Source: Chrysomallon squamiferum (Eukaryota; Mollusca; Gastropoda; Neomphalida; Peltospiridae). From it: a DNA stretch of 53,157 nucleotides. The position numbers were made by a program, and so were the translations under genes. Shown piece by piece: positions 1 through 18,458 of this stretch (positions within the stretch are counted from its first letter, which is position 1; each line of letters begins with the position of its first letter). Below the pieces are notes generated by a model. It was given only the letters and a program-made list of their open reading frames with translations. It had not been told where the DNA came from and searched no databases. The stretch lies in NCBI GenBank assembly GCA_012295275.1, contig CM022675.1, positions 36,956 to 90,112 of the forward strand, in the 5' to 3' direction.

Positions 1-165
1 ACCAGACCAGGAAGAAGATGATAGAGGATCGTAACAGGTTTTTCCTTCCCTTGTTGACTTAGTTACAGAACAGTGTAGTGTATTTGTGTGATAAAAATAA
101 AACTTGTTTTAGATAAACTCGCGCATGACAAAGCCTACGGCAAAATAGATTAAAAAACGCAATAG
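1..165 (-). promoter_or_regulatory. Promoter/5'UTR-like module of a receptor gene beyond the left edge
   Basis: Read on the minus strand this block matches the sequence found just upstream of every signal-peptide exon in the window (for example 42,800-42,960): the TTTGTCATGCGCGAGTTTAT, ACAAGTTTTATTTTTATCAC and ACAAGGGAAGG elements come in the same order and spacing. The matching exon 1 would lie just left of base 1. I infer another family member starting outside the window and running left. Confidence 0.6.
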
Positions 166-187
166 AGAACAGAATAAATTATAGTGT

Positions 188-202
188 ATGTGTGTGCATT
201 CG

Positions 203-250
<48 letters not shown>
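188..250. repeat. (GT)n microsatellite
   Basis: Nearly pure GT dinucleotide run. Apparent Cys/Val- or Thr/His-rich reading frames across it are not genes. Confidence 0.9.
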
Positions 251-252
<2 letters not shown>

Positions 253-625
253 AAAGACAGAGATAAAGACAGAAAGAACGAGATTGTATACACAAACACA
301 TTTACACTTCTCTCTCTCTCTCTCTTCTCTCTCTCTCTGTGAGACACGAGAAACAGAGAGACAGACACAATCACATTAACAAGAAACAGAGAGACAGACA
401 CAATCACATTTCTCCTAGTCTCTCTCTGTCTGTTAGTCTGTGTGTGTGTAAGAGAGAGATAAATAAAACACGCAGAGACTGATATATGTATATTTGAGCG
501 GGTGTGTGTGTGTGTGTTTGGTTTTGGTTATGTTTACTCATTTGCATAGTGATACATTTAATGAATAGAGGTATTTCACATTTCATTGCGCATGTGTCCG
601 TTCTGGGTAATTCGAGGTCGCAGAT

Positions 626-639
626 CGCGAGATCTCGCG
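626..639. promoter_or_regulatory. CGCGAGATCTCGCG palindrome, TCTCGCGAG promoter-type motif
   Basis: A 14-bp perfect palindrome about 60 bp upstream of the THAP-like start codon. It contains TCTCGCGAG, close to the TCTCGCGAGA motif known from TATA-less animal promoters. A partly eroded version lies at the matching place in the inverted copy near 42,225-42,245. Confidence 0.4.
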
Positions 640-696
640 AGGTATCGCTAAAACAGTCCTACTTAGAAATCGGTGGACAAAAGCAATCATGCTGTA

Positions 697-882
697 ATGG
701 GAGGCCATGACCATTGTTCAGTTATTAACTGTTCCAGTCGCAGAAGAACGGGAAATGCATATCGCAAACGTTTGTGAGTAATCACTTCACACAAAAATGA
801 AAAATATTTTAATGTTACTGCAAACACGAAGGTTTGTTGGGCACAGTTTTTTAGGCGAGAAGCCAGTGGCACATATTTTTAA
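697..882 (+). pseudogene. THAP-like zinc-finger ORF remnant (left copy)
   Basis: Begins MGGHDHCSVINCSSRRRTGN, a Cys-x4-Cys start typical of THAP DNA-binding domains, and near its end has N-T-K-V-C-W-A-Q-F where a THAP domain would have C-x2-H-F. A TGA at 775-777 replaces the Trp codon (TGG) of the inverted copy at 42,015-42,179. The region between Cys pair and Trp is shorter than in a normal THAP domain, and the last His is Gln. I infer a decayed THAP gene or a transposon-derived THAP piece. Confidence 0.5.
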
Positions 883-1564
883 GGAGGGAAGCAAGTGAAC
901 AATAAGAAACGTGGACTATATACATTCCCTGAATATGGGAGGGGAAATTGTCACAACAAAAAAAACAGAAATCAAGTTAAATTAAAGACATGGTTCAGAA
1001 AACTACAGAGAACAATAGTTTCAATTATGTTCTTAATTATTCAGTCTACTGCAATTATTTTATGTGTTTGTTGCTTGGAGTTACAAATACTTAGCAGGGT
1101 TTGTACAAGTTTGTAGGTGTTTGTGTGAGTTTATGAGTAAAGGTACAATCTTCAATATAACAATTATATGTTAGTCCAAAATAAATGGTTTATTTAAAGA
1201 GTTTTCTTAAGCATAGAGTTTGTATACTTGTGTGTGTTTGTGCTAATTACACCTAACAATCATTGTAATTAGAAAAGTAACCTATAAGGAAATAAGTTGC
1301 TCACATTTCCTTCATAAACAAAAGATTTAATTAATCATGTTACTGTAGTTTTGTTTATTGAACACACTATGTGGCCATGTTGTCAGAGTTCAGTCAGAGA
1401 TGTGTCTGCAACAAAGTAAATACTCTGGCTGTAAATGGCATCACTACAAAGACTTGCTGAACAAACAAGTTCTTGTCAATGTTTGTAGTGCATCTTTGGG
1501 TGATGGGCACCTGCTACACCTTGGTCTGGACTTGAATTGTTTTGAGAGGTGCTTTTTCAAGTGT

Positions 1565-1905
1565 ACTGTCTGTCTGTGTGTGTGTGTGTTTGTTTGTGTG
1601 TGTTTGTCTGTATGTGTTTGTCTGTGTGTGTCTGTGTGTGTGTGTTTGTCTGTGTGTGTCTGTTTGTGTGTGTGTGTCTGTGTGTGTTTGTCTGTGTGTG
1701 TTTGTCTGTGTGTGTCTGTCTGTGTGTGTTTGTCTGTGTGTGTCTGTGTCTGTGTGTGTGTCTGTGTGTGTGTGTTTGTCTGTGTGTATTTGTCTGTGTG
1801 TGTTTGTCTGTGTGTATCTGTGTGTGTGTCTGTGTGTGTGTGTTTGTCTGTGTGTGTTTGTCTGTTTGTGTCTGTGTGTGTGTGTGTGTTTGTCTGTGTG
1901 TGTAT
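1565..1905. repeat. TGTGTCTG/TGTTTG imperfect minisatellite
   Basis: About 340 bp of interspersed TGTGTGTC, TGTTTGTC and TGTGTGTT units. All three forward frames stay open because the repeat has no stop; this is an artefact. The paralogous place near 41,270-41,340 holds only a short AC tract. Confidence 0.9.
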
Positions 1906-2009
1906 ATAGGTACACAAGCAAAGAGTTATTATGCCTGTGTATACTACATACACACAATAACAAATTTATATATATATATGAATATGTACACACACATACA
2001 TAATATACT

Positions 2010-2160
2010 GAGACGCAGAAATATGCCCTGATTTTGACATGGGTGTATTTACAATATTTATGCATGCTGGTGTTTCCAGTAAACAAATTATATATATCCA
2101 TCCGAGAAATATTTATAACTTTTCAAACGTTTAAACGATCATATGGAATCTCTGCCTATA
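2010..2160 (-). pseudogene. 3' fragment of the unidentified MSVENG-type ORF
   Basis: On the minus strand this matches the later part of the segment at 36,640-36,760 and 40,975-41,100, including residues N-L-F-T-G-N-T and K-Y-C-K-Y-T-H-V-K-I. The start of the ORF is missing; homology stops at the (CTA)n tract at 2163. Product unknown. Confidence 0.5.
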
Positions 2161-2162
2161 CT

Positions 2163-2278
<116 letters not shown>

Positions 2279-3182
2279 ATAACAATTAAAACTAAATTAA
2301 AATAATTCAAATTAAAATGCTTGAAGGTATAATTCAGTATATAAAAGAACAAAATATATTAAAAGCTAAAATAGTTAAGGTGTGATTTCAGAATAAAAAT
2401 GTTGAGACATTTAAATAAAACATTTTTGAACGAAATCTCAAATGATATTATTTTTCTGAGAATAAACTGTGGAAACAATTTCTTACAGGAGAATGGCATG
2501 GACAGAATATGTTTTTACAAATATTAAATTTAAAATAAGGCTTTGATGTGGAATAGGTAGAGTCAAGAGAAATAGATGATATCAATTATAAGTTTTGTTA
2601 TTTCTAAAAATGTAGAAAATTATTTTATAAATGTTAAACTGTATTTTCTTGTACATCTTTGTCATCCAGAACGAAATATATATCGTCTCAGTGTTTGTTT
2701 TGAGTTACCTTCGTTAAATAACAAGTGCGCATAATAATAATAATAATAAAAAAAACAACAACAACACTGACGTCATATGGTGAAGATTTTGTTTACGGAA
2801 GTTTTTTTCACCTAGGAAATAAAGCAATGCTTCCTGTTTGGATATTTGCGGTAAGTTTAAACAATTAACATAACCATATAGCTAAAAGTTCTGTTTTTCA
2901 TAAGGCGATTTTTAAACATACATAAACAACCTCGTATCTCCAAAGTTTCACAATGAATTTCACTTACAAACTGAACAAAACGTTGCCGTCTGCTGACAGT
3001 CAGAACACTGTCATACAATTAGGCAACGCCCACTTCAGTCTATTTTTATAGAACTCACTTACACGTTCTGAGTCAAAACCCATACCGCGTTAAAAAGATA
3101 TGCACGTTACAGTATACACATTCTGACTAGAAACAAACAAAAACCTCGCAATGTGTATCTAGAATTTAATGTTTATATTTTG

Positions 3183-3253
<71 letters not shown>

Positions 3254-3327
3254 CGTTCAGTCTCTATGAATACCAATAAGAAAAACATCTTTATTTCTGC
3301 ACAACGTGAGATTGTTGCTTATCTGCG
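2279..3327 (-). other. 3' flank of gene A, homologous to 35,112-36,170
   Basis: No gene is supported here. On the minus strand it matches the 3' flank of gene D. It includes the insert described separately (2694-3361), an (AT)n tract at 3182-3251, and at 2675-2693 a second copy of the tail codons for Y-F-V-L. Past that copy the sequence resembles the ordinary 3'UTR of genes B and C, so this is the displaced original end of exon 10. Confidence 0.65.
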
Positions 3328-3361
3328 TCAAAACTGATACCACGAGGATACATCTTCATCT
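2694..3361 (-). repeat. Insert at the end of the gene A tail exon (shared with gene D)
   Basis: Relative to genes B, C and E, the coding end of exon 10 is interrupted right after the Y-F-V-L-E-D-E-D codons by about 650 bp that also occurs in gene D (35,078-35,711). A 19-bp piece of the coding sequence (ATGTTTATTTCGTTCTGGA, slightly diverged here) flanks it on both sides. The insert ends the reading frame with a new tail (V-S-S-W-Y-Q-F) and supplies an AATAAA just after it. No transposase or terminal inverted repeat seen. Confidence 0.6.
3182..3251. repeat. (AT)n microsatellite
   Basis: About 70 bp of pure AT repeat within the insert downstream of gene A. The gene D counterpart is only about 14 bp (near 35,190). 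Confidence 0.9.
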
Positions 3362-3570
3362 TCCAGAACGAAATAAACATTTCCATCATTTTGAGAGAAA
3401 TTCAGTTCTTCATCTACGTTCTCACAGTTGATGTCGTCTGCTTTTAATGAATACTGAGATGAATTTACGTCAGTGTGGTTATATAAACTGGAATCAGAGA
3501 AATTTGGAACAACGCCTTCAGTTGTGTCGTAGTCGTCGACGTTTTGTTTAAGGAAGATGGTAGTACACAT
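3328..3570 (-). other. Open reading frame beyond the gene A stop (displaced tail end)
   Basis: After the HLP-stop of gene A the next frame stays open for about 75 codons and encodes what genes B and C use as the end of their tail: V-D-D-Y-D-T-T-E, S-S-L-Y-N-H-T-D-V, Y-S-L-K-A-D-D-I and V-Y-F-V-L-E-D-E-D. One extra base at CTT-CCT-TAA separates the frames. It is not translated unless a +1 shift or a splice joins it. Its openness suggests the frameshift is recent, or that the frame is still used. Confidence 0.6.
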
Positions 3571-3999
3571 TCGATGTAGTTGCTGTCGGTATTTTGCTGT
3601 CTATCGTTTCGTAAACTCCAACATCAGCATTATGTTTATGTTGATGACGATTTTCTTGAATCGCTTCTGCTGTTTCGTAATCTGAATCATTACTAACATT
3701 CACGTTAATATTCTGTCTGCTGTCATTGGTTAGAGGGGAACAACTCTGTTTATCAGTTTGAAATAGAGTTACTGTTCCTTGTCGCATGCCGTCGTTTATT
3801 TCACTGTAATAGGGGTCATCTGCTCCTGCCAGTGTCATGTCAGAATTTACGTAACTTGTTACAGTCTCTCTCCGAAAATCTACTTTTTGTTCTGAAGATT
3901 TTTCTTTTGCGAAACAGAAACGTTTTGTTCTGTAATATAATATAGAATGATAATTGATAATATTACATATTATTATTATTATTATTATTATTTATTTTC

Positions 4000-4045
<46 letters not shown>

Positions 4046-4168
4046 AATCTTTCATAACACTTCACATGCTCTAACACATTTCACTGGTATTCGTGTTTTC
4101 TACAATTTACGTCTTTTCACTGATAAATAACAGAAAAATTACATTATATAAATAAATAAACACACAAA

Positions 4169-4207
<39 letters not shown>

Positions 4208-5536
4208 GTTTCCTTACCGTTTCATCCAGATGAAAATCAAGATAGATGTTACCATAACAACAATAACAGCAACAACACTGCCGCCAATCAAAGCTAAAAA
4301 TAAACAAGTTATAAATATTGTTACATCTGTTTATTTACCTACATCTCAGCTTGTTACAAAACTTTTAACATCATTTATCCATAACTGAACAGTTTAATTT
4401 AAAATTAAGGAAACAGACCATTTGTGATCTTTGTTTAAAAACTAAACAAGCCGCCAGAAAGGAAAAACACTGACAAGAAAAAAAATAATTAAAATAATAA
4501 TGATAATTAGTAATCATAATATTAATTATAAAATTTTTAAGAAAAGAAAAAAAAAAAAGAAGAAGAAGTAACTAAATAAAATAAAATAAAATAAAATGAA
4601 GGACAAAAAAAAAAAAAAGAAAGCAAATATTAAAAAAAGAAAATATTTAGATTACCTGCATTGTTCTTGGATTGGTTCGTCTGTTGTTTTCGTCCTTTTT
4701 CAAACAAAATTGACGTCAGAAAGTTAAATTGTGTTGTTGTGAGGTCCACTGTTTCTTTTGTTGTCGTTGCCGTTGTCATCGTCGTGTTAAGTGCTAGTAG
4801 TTTCGTCGTTGGAACTGATGTTGTAGTTGTTTTATCTGTTAATAAAAGTTACATGTTTTTAACATAAAATCTTTATAGTGAAATGTATCGTCTTTATCAT
4901 TATTATCTACATTATCAACACCATCATATTTGTTATCAAATACCACTATAATTATTTTTAATTTATGATCAAAATGTGTCTATGTATTTCGTTTCTGATT
5001 GTTTCAAAATTACTACTACTACTACTACTACTACTAATACTAATACTACGACTGTTAATTTCTCTTAAAAATAATACATGTAAGAAATACCAGAGACAGA
5101 CAATAATATTTCTGTAATCGAAGTTTACTTTTCACTGAAAATATTCTTTTTATACGTTAAAAACATTAATTTATAAATATTAATTGATATTACATTCGCA
5201 TGGATGTTTGAGTATATTGCTATATGTGTATGTTTGTGTACATATTGTGCATCTAGTATATTTTGCATGTATTTATTTATCTAACCACGTATCTGTGATT
5301 CTGTAAGTCGGTGTACTGCTTTCTAAAATAGTTTCTTCATTTTAGTCAAAAACTGAGACGCACACGCACACGGACACACACAGACACACACACACACTAC
5401 TCACAAAGTTGACACACAGCAGAACATTTTGTCGAAGACTTTTTAGGAATGTTGTAACGTATGTTTCTCCGCCATGTAATACTTTGATGAGATGTTCTGT
5501 AACTGTTGGAAGGATTTGTAACAAGGATTCCTTAAG

Positions 5537-5585
<49 letters not shown>

Positions 5586-7462
5586 AAAGAGAGAATAAAA
5601 TCTTTTCATTAATAAGGTGAAATATTTGTAATGTAGCGTCATCATACATCACTATATAATCGTGTATATAGTAAGGGATGTTAGTAGATAGATAAATAGT
5701 TGGACAACAGAGAGATAGATGTTTTCTACATGTCTCTAAGAATGTAGGTATTTCTGTGTATTTGTGTATTTCATATGTGGCTGAACATTTAGCCAATGAA
5801 CAAGTGATCAGGAAATACATATTTATGTATGTTTGTATATATTTATGTTCGTATTTATGTATGCTTGTATATATGTATGCTTGTATATATGCATTTTTGT
5901 ATATATGTATGTTTGTATATGTGCATTTTTGTATATATGTATGTTTGTATATATTTATGTTTGTATTTATATATGTTTGTATATATGTATGTTTGTATTT
6001 ATGTATGTTTGTATTTATGCATGTTTGTATGTTTTCTGTGTCTGTTCATCTGAGTTCTCTTACCATCAATCCATCTCCATTCAATGTTTCGTTTCAGTCC
6101 AATCCAATATTTTTGCCATACTTTGTAATTAGTAATCAGCGTTTTCAGTTCTGACTCTGCTGTGTCTGTCAGTTTTGACAAATTTCCACCACACTGTACT
6201 CTAGCTTCATTCCAGTTTAAATATTGTGTCAAAATACATACCTCACTTCTGCACGTACTTGTCACATGAATAAAACTATTTTCTGAAACGTAGAACAAAC
6301 GTCAGTAAAATTACTCTATTGATTTAAACATCTCTTCTTTTTACTGTTTGTTGTTGTTGTTGTGTTGTTGTTTTTTTCATCAATGTTAGCATTTTTCAAT
6401 ATTACTTACATGCATACAAATGCAAACACATAGAGATAAAATTAATGCACAAATGCATGTGGTGTCATAACGGAAGGAAATAAAGAACAGAAGGAAAGAA
6501 GAAAGAAACGAATGAACAAACAAACAAACATACACAAATATATAAACAAACAAATAAACCACATACTTGGACAAACAGCTGACGTCCACTGTGTATTACA
6601 GTTTGCAAATTGAAGGGTGATTTTGTTGTTTTCATATTTGACGTAGCCGCAGTTGCTGTTTTTACTTGTTCTGCTTTTTATATCTACAGAAACAGGCAGA
6701 TCTGAAATAAAATATTTCTTTAATATAAAAACAGTGTCTGTGTGATACTACTACTATTTCATCTTCTTCTTTTTACAACTACTACCACTACTGATGCCAC
6801 CTACAGCTTGTATTATTTCTTCTCCATCTGTTACATCATCTAGAGCAACAACTGATACATTTACTGTTACTATTACTACTATACTGTTAGTTCTACAAAC
6901 ATTACTACTACTTCTGCTATTTGTGCTGCTTCTAATATTATTATTCAACTCCTGCTACTCTTTCTACTGCTACTATTATTGCTACTGGTACTACTTCTGC
7001 TACTACTACTACTATTATTGCTACTGCTACTACTTCTGCTAATAATACTACTATTATTGCTACTGGTACTACTTCTGCTAATACATCCTCCTGCTGCTGC
7101 TACTACTATTTTCTACTACTTCTACTTCTTGTCAACGTCTACTGAAGTTCCTAATTACAACAACAGCTACTACTATTGCTTTTCTACTACTACTGTTACT
7201 ATTACAAATGTTACTTTTTGTGATCCAATAAGAAAATAAAATATATAAAAATAAGGCCTCAAAGATCTCACACTTCTACTACCTGTATATTATCAAAAAT
7301 AAAATTTTTACCTAATTCATAAACAGAAACAAACGTCCACTTTTCACAGGAACTCGTCATGGGTCCCAGGACAGCGTATACTTTGTTTACTTTTTTGAAT
7401 GTTGTATCTTTCTTAGAGTTTGTTTTATGTTGTGGAAGACTGGTGAAACATTTTCTTCTTCC
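3548..7462 (-). CDS. Gene A: WSC/C-type-lectin-like receptor, 5'-incomplete (exons 4-10)
   Basis: Minus-strand family member with canonical splice sites: exon 4 7312-7462, exon 5 6567-6701, exon 6 6064-6282, exon 7 5405-5530, exon 8 4656-4835, exon 9 4218-4293, exon 10 3548-3929; 422 codons in frame. Exons 5-7 carry the CTLD1 C-half and CTLD2 (YWIGLKRNIEWRWIDG). Exon 8 is a 60-aa Thr-rich stalk with one repeat unit. Exon 9 is the membrane helix, exon 10 a short tail with Y-Y-S-E-I, D-Y-E-T-A, V-Y-E-T and V-Y-Y-H-L ending at a TAA frameshift stop. Exon 4 is damaged: CFC became CFT, and a local frameshift patch removes the RCPG and CGG cysteines, so the WSC fold is probably lost. Exons 1-3 are not seen; they would fall in or beyond the N gap. 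It is head-to-head with gene B. It may be a pseudogene. Confidence 0.7.
5537..5584. repeat. Poly(A) tract in intron 6 of gene A
   Basis: About 48 A (with one C near the end) directly next to the exon 7 acceptor; on the coding strand it is a very long poly-pyrimidine tract before TTAAG. Confidence 0.9.
5825..6045. repeat. 16-bp tandem repeat in intron 6 of gene A
   Basis: About 13 variants of a 16-bp unit, on the coding strand acaaacatacataaat or acaaacatacatatat. The same repeat follows exon 6 in genes B, C and D (best at 31,965-32,180). Met/Tyr/Val/Cys-rich frames across it are artefacts. Confidence 0.85.
6752..7110. repeat. Degenerate CTA/CTG trinucleotide tract, intron 5 position of gene A
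   Basis: Imperfect ACT/GCT/ATT repeats between exons 4 and 5, the counterpart of the AGT/AGC-rich intron 5 of genes B, C and D read on the other strand. No coding potential beyond low-complexity Leu/Ser frames. Confidence 0.8.
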
Positions 7463-7624
7463 CTAAAATATAACATTAGGTAACTGAACTTTAGTTTTTG
7501 TAATTTTATAACTTTTTACTTATAGATAGAGAGAAGTACAAACAGACAGATAGATAAACAGATAAGCTGGTACACTGACAGATAACATAGATGGGGTACA
7601 GAGAGAGAGAAAATGATAACTATC

Positions 7625-7674
7625 CACACACACACACACACACAAACACAAACACACAGACACATACACACACA

Positions 7675-7706
<32 letters not shown>

Positions 7707-7957
7707 TACAAACACACACACACACAACCACACACACACACACACAGACACACACACATAAACATACACACACACACAAAAACACACACACACACACTCT
7801 TCACATACATACACACACCCACATACACACACAGACACACACTCACATACATACACACACTCACATACACACAGACACACACACTCACATACACACACAC
7901 ACATACATACACACACTCACATACACACAGACACACACACTCACATACACACACACA
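7625..7957. repeat. (AC)n-rich minisatellite running into the gap
   Basis: About 330 bp of AC dinucleotides with CATA and CACTCACATA variants, cut off by the assembly gap. In genes B, C and D a GT/CT tract lies in this place upstream of exon 4. Confidence 0.9.
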
Positions 7958-8157
7958 NNNNNNNNNNNNNNNNNNNNNNNNNNNNNNNNNNNNNNNNNNN
8001 NNNNNNNNNNNNNNNNNNNNNNNNNNNNNNNNNNNNNNNNNNNNNNNNNNNNNNNNNNNNNNNNNNNNNNNNNNNNNNNNNNNNNNNNNNNNNNNNNNNN
8101 NNNNNNNNNNNNNNNNNNNNNNNNNNNNNNNNNNNNNNNNNNNNNNNNNNNNNNNNN
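7958..8157. other. Assembly gap (200 N)
   Basis: Exactly 200 N, a typical fixed-size placeholder, so the true length is unknown. It lies where exons 3, 2 and 1 of gene A should begin. Confidence 0.98.
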
Positions 8158-9163
8158 CTGTCATCAGATTGAGTCTCCTTGATACAACATTAGAAAACAG
8201 TTTATACAAAACCAGAACAATTAATTATAGTAAAACGTTTAAAAAATAATAAGAACAGACAGATTATTGGCAGATCCGAAACCCAAAACAAAATAAGTGC
8301 CGCCAAATACAGAATTCAAAATGCATTGGGGACAAGTTGTATCGGGTGCGGGGTATCTTGGGTACAAGTTGTTTAGAATTATATGTGTGTCTGTGTATTA
8401 GCTATAATTACATAAATTCAGGCTAATTAAACATGTTGATTTTATTGAACAGTAAATAATGTAGCGTATGGTGGCAAGGTATTAATGTTTACGTATGTCT
8501 TGAAAAGTCAAATAATCCCAAACTATGTTTTCACGAACTTTCAACAAGTTACTGGACAAGTTCGCTCTTTCTTCCAGATAACTTTGCATTAAGTTATTTT
8601 AGCCACGTTATTGTCTGTTCTCCATACTATGTGACATCCAGGTCTTTGTTTAAAGTAGAGTAAATAATAAAGTCTTGTTTCTTGTGATTAAAAACATCGA
8701 CATAATCGAAGTAATGAATTCCTTTATAAAAAGTTTTTTTTCAAATTATTTTAAAAAATTATAAAGAATTTAACGATAATAAAGCATTGATTTTGTCCTA
8801 GATACAATTTATTATTATGTATATGCATTAACAATAGCTGCTATAGCTTCTGCAACTACTACTGCTATTACTACTACTACTACTACTACTACTACTACAA
8901 CTACAACTTACACTACTGTTGCTGCTGCGGCTACTACATCAACTGCTGCAACTAGTGCAACTATTATTATCATTATTATTATTACTACTACTAGCACTAC
9001 TACTACCACTATCACTATTACTATTAATATGATTTTATTATTATTATCATCATCATCCTCATCATCATTATTACACATTGATAGGACAGCAGAAACGTTT
9101 TCAATGACTAGCAGAAGCAGTATTTTATTTGTTCCTTTCCATAAATAAATAATCGACCTTTGT

Positions 9164-9203
<40 letters not shown>

Positions 9204-9366
9204 ACAAGGATATATTTAAGAATTAATATGTCAGTTTTCACAAAAAAAATTAAACAAACACAAGTGGAACGAAAGATCGACCTCTGGATGAAACGAATAA
9301 TAACACGTATAAAGCCATCTGGTTTTCTTAATTATTTTTTTATTTGTTTAAGTTGCCATAGCAAAT

Positions 9367-9458
<92 letters not shown>

Positions 9459-9514
9459 GCACACACACACACGAATACACATACACTATAATTTATTCAG
9501 TTTTCTATTGTGTC
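8158..9514. other. Intergenic region between gene A and gene B
   Basis: No gene or receptor exon is recognisable on either strand. It holds AT-rich unique sequence, an ACT/ATT trinucleotide patch (about 8850-9070), a GT tract (9167-9200) and an AC tract (about 9370-9475). Confidence 0.6.
9370..9475. repeat. (AC)n microsatellite
   Basis: About 105 bp of AC with a few CACG units. It comes directly before the conserved upstream module of gene B; a similar AC tract precedes the module in the other genes. Confidence 0.9.
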
Positions 9515-9703
9515 TTCTACTCCATTTTGCCGTAGGCTTTGTCATGCGCGAGTTTATTTAAAGCAAGTTTTATATTTATGACACAGATACACTACACTGT
9601 TTTTAACTAAGTCAACAAGGGAAGGAAAAACCTGTCATGCGATCTTCTTCCTGATCCAGCTTTTTTGTACTCAGTAGTTATTTAACATCTCGAAGAATCC
9701 GCC
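9505..9703 (+). promoter_or_regulatory. Conserved upstream/5'UTR module of gene B
   Basis: Contains the family block in fixed order: TTTGCCGTAGGCTTTGTCAT, GCGCGAGTTTAT, ACTACACTG and ACAAGGGAAGG, then the start codon about 80 bp later. No clear TATA box. The gene B start codon has G at -3. Confidence 0.55.
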
Positions 9704-17365
<7,662 letters not shown>

Positions 17366-18011
17366 TATTTATAAATTAATTTTTTGAATTCTTAGAAATC
17401 ACAATATAATGATATCAACCAATTATCTTCACTCTACTAATTCCACATCAAATAACAAAACAAATCAGTAAAATATTTGATGCAGCTTATTTTAAATTTA
17501 ATTGTTTGTAAATATATATCCTGTCTATGCCATTTTCCTGCAAGAAATTATTTTCATTGTTTATTCTCAAAAAATATTATCATTTGACGTGTTGATTAAA
17601 AAATATTTGACATCTGAACATTTTATTTTGATACTAAAATTATATATTAACTATTTAATTTAATATTATGCTTTGTTCAATTATATAATGAACCAGATCT
17701 TAAAACATTTGTATTTTTATTATGTTAATTTATTTTTGATTTTTATAAACTATTATTATTTTTATTACTATTATTATTAGTATTATTATTATAAGTATTA
17801 GTAGTAGTAGTACTAGTAGTAGTAGTATATAGATGCTACTGAGAAATTATATTAAATTGTGTGAAAACCATAACATTTAGAATAATAAAACGTTTTCCGT
17901 TTCTTGGGGGTTTGTTTTCGTATTTTTAATTAATAAAGAAAAGAAGAATAAAAGCTTGTATCTAGAGAAACTGTCATAAATGTAGTATCTTTCAAATAAT
18001 AGATACCTTTT

Positions 18012-18093
<82 letters not shown>

Positions 18094-18240
18094 CAGGAAA
18101 TGTGTTCGTTCATTTTCTTTCTGTCTGTCTCTCTCTGTTTTTAATCTCTCTGTCTCTCTCTCTGTTTTTATATCTCTATCTCTCTCTCACGCATACACAC
18201 ATGCACGCACGCACGCACGAACAGACGCACATACTATATT
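17366..18240. other. Gene B 3'UTR and B-C intergenic region
   Basis: No gene. AT-rich 3'UTR-like sequence is shared with gene C downstream of 25,640. Poly(A) signal candidates are AGTAAA at 17,467 and AATAAA near 17,930. A GA tract lies at 18,017-18,090 and CT/AC tracts at 18,120-18,230. Confidence 0.6.
18017..18090. repeat. (GA)n microsatellite
   Basis: Pure GA in the B-C intergenic region; the C-D intergenic region has the counterpart at 26,263-26,353. Confidence 0.92.
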
Positions 18241-18252
18241 TTATTCACTTTT

Positions 18253-18458
18253 CTATTGGGTCTTGTACTCTATTTTGCCGTAGGCTTTGTCGTGCGCGAG
18301 TTTATCTAAAACAAGTTTTATTTTTATCACACAAATACACTACACTGTTCTGTAACTAAGTAAACAAGGGAAGGTAAAACCTGTTATCATCTAACAGCTA
18401 TCTTTTACTCTGTTATCTTCTTCCTGGTCCAAGTCAGATGTTCATTGTACAATCCGCC
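18253..18458 (+). promoter_or_regulatory. Conserved upstream/5'UTR module of gene C
   Basis: Same element order as upstream of gene B (TTTGCCGTAGGCTTTGTC, GCGCGAGTTTATCTAAAAC, ACACTACACTGTTCTGTAAC, ACAAGGGAAGG), plus a CTATCTTTTACTCTGTTATC element shared with D, E and the orphan exon 1 but lacking in B. ATG follows CCGCC. Confidence 0.55.

Larger units (their letters stand above)
1..2130 (-). repeat. Left arm of a ~2-kb inverted segmental duplication
   Basis: The segment is recognisable, in reverse complement, as about 40,990-42,960. In order it holds a receptor promoter block, a GT/CT microsatellite zone, a THAP-like ORF remnant, unique sequence around 900-1540, a TGTGTCTG-type minisatellite and the end of an unidentified ORF. 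Point differences and different microsatellite lengths show the copies are not recent assembly duplicates. Confidence 0.75.

Noticed and set aside
1358-2101. Long Cys/Val-, Thr/His- or Tyr/Val-rich reading frames over GT/AC repeats (also 7516-8209, 12400-12717, 5829-6154, 31840-32199)
   Set aside because: They follow from stop-free microsatellites open in several frames at once; no start context, splice sites or conservation.
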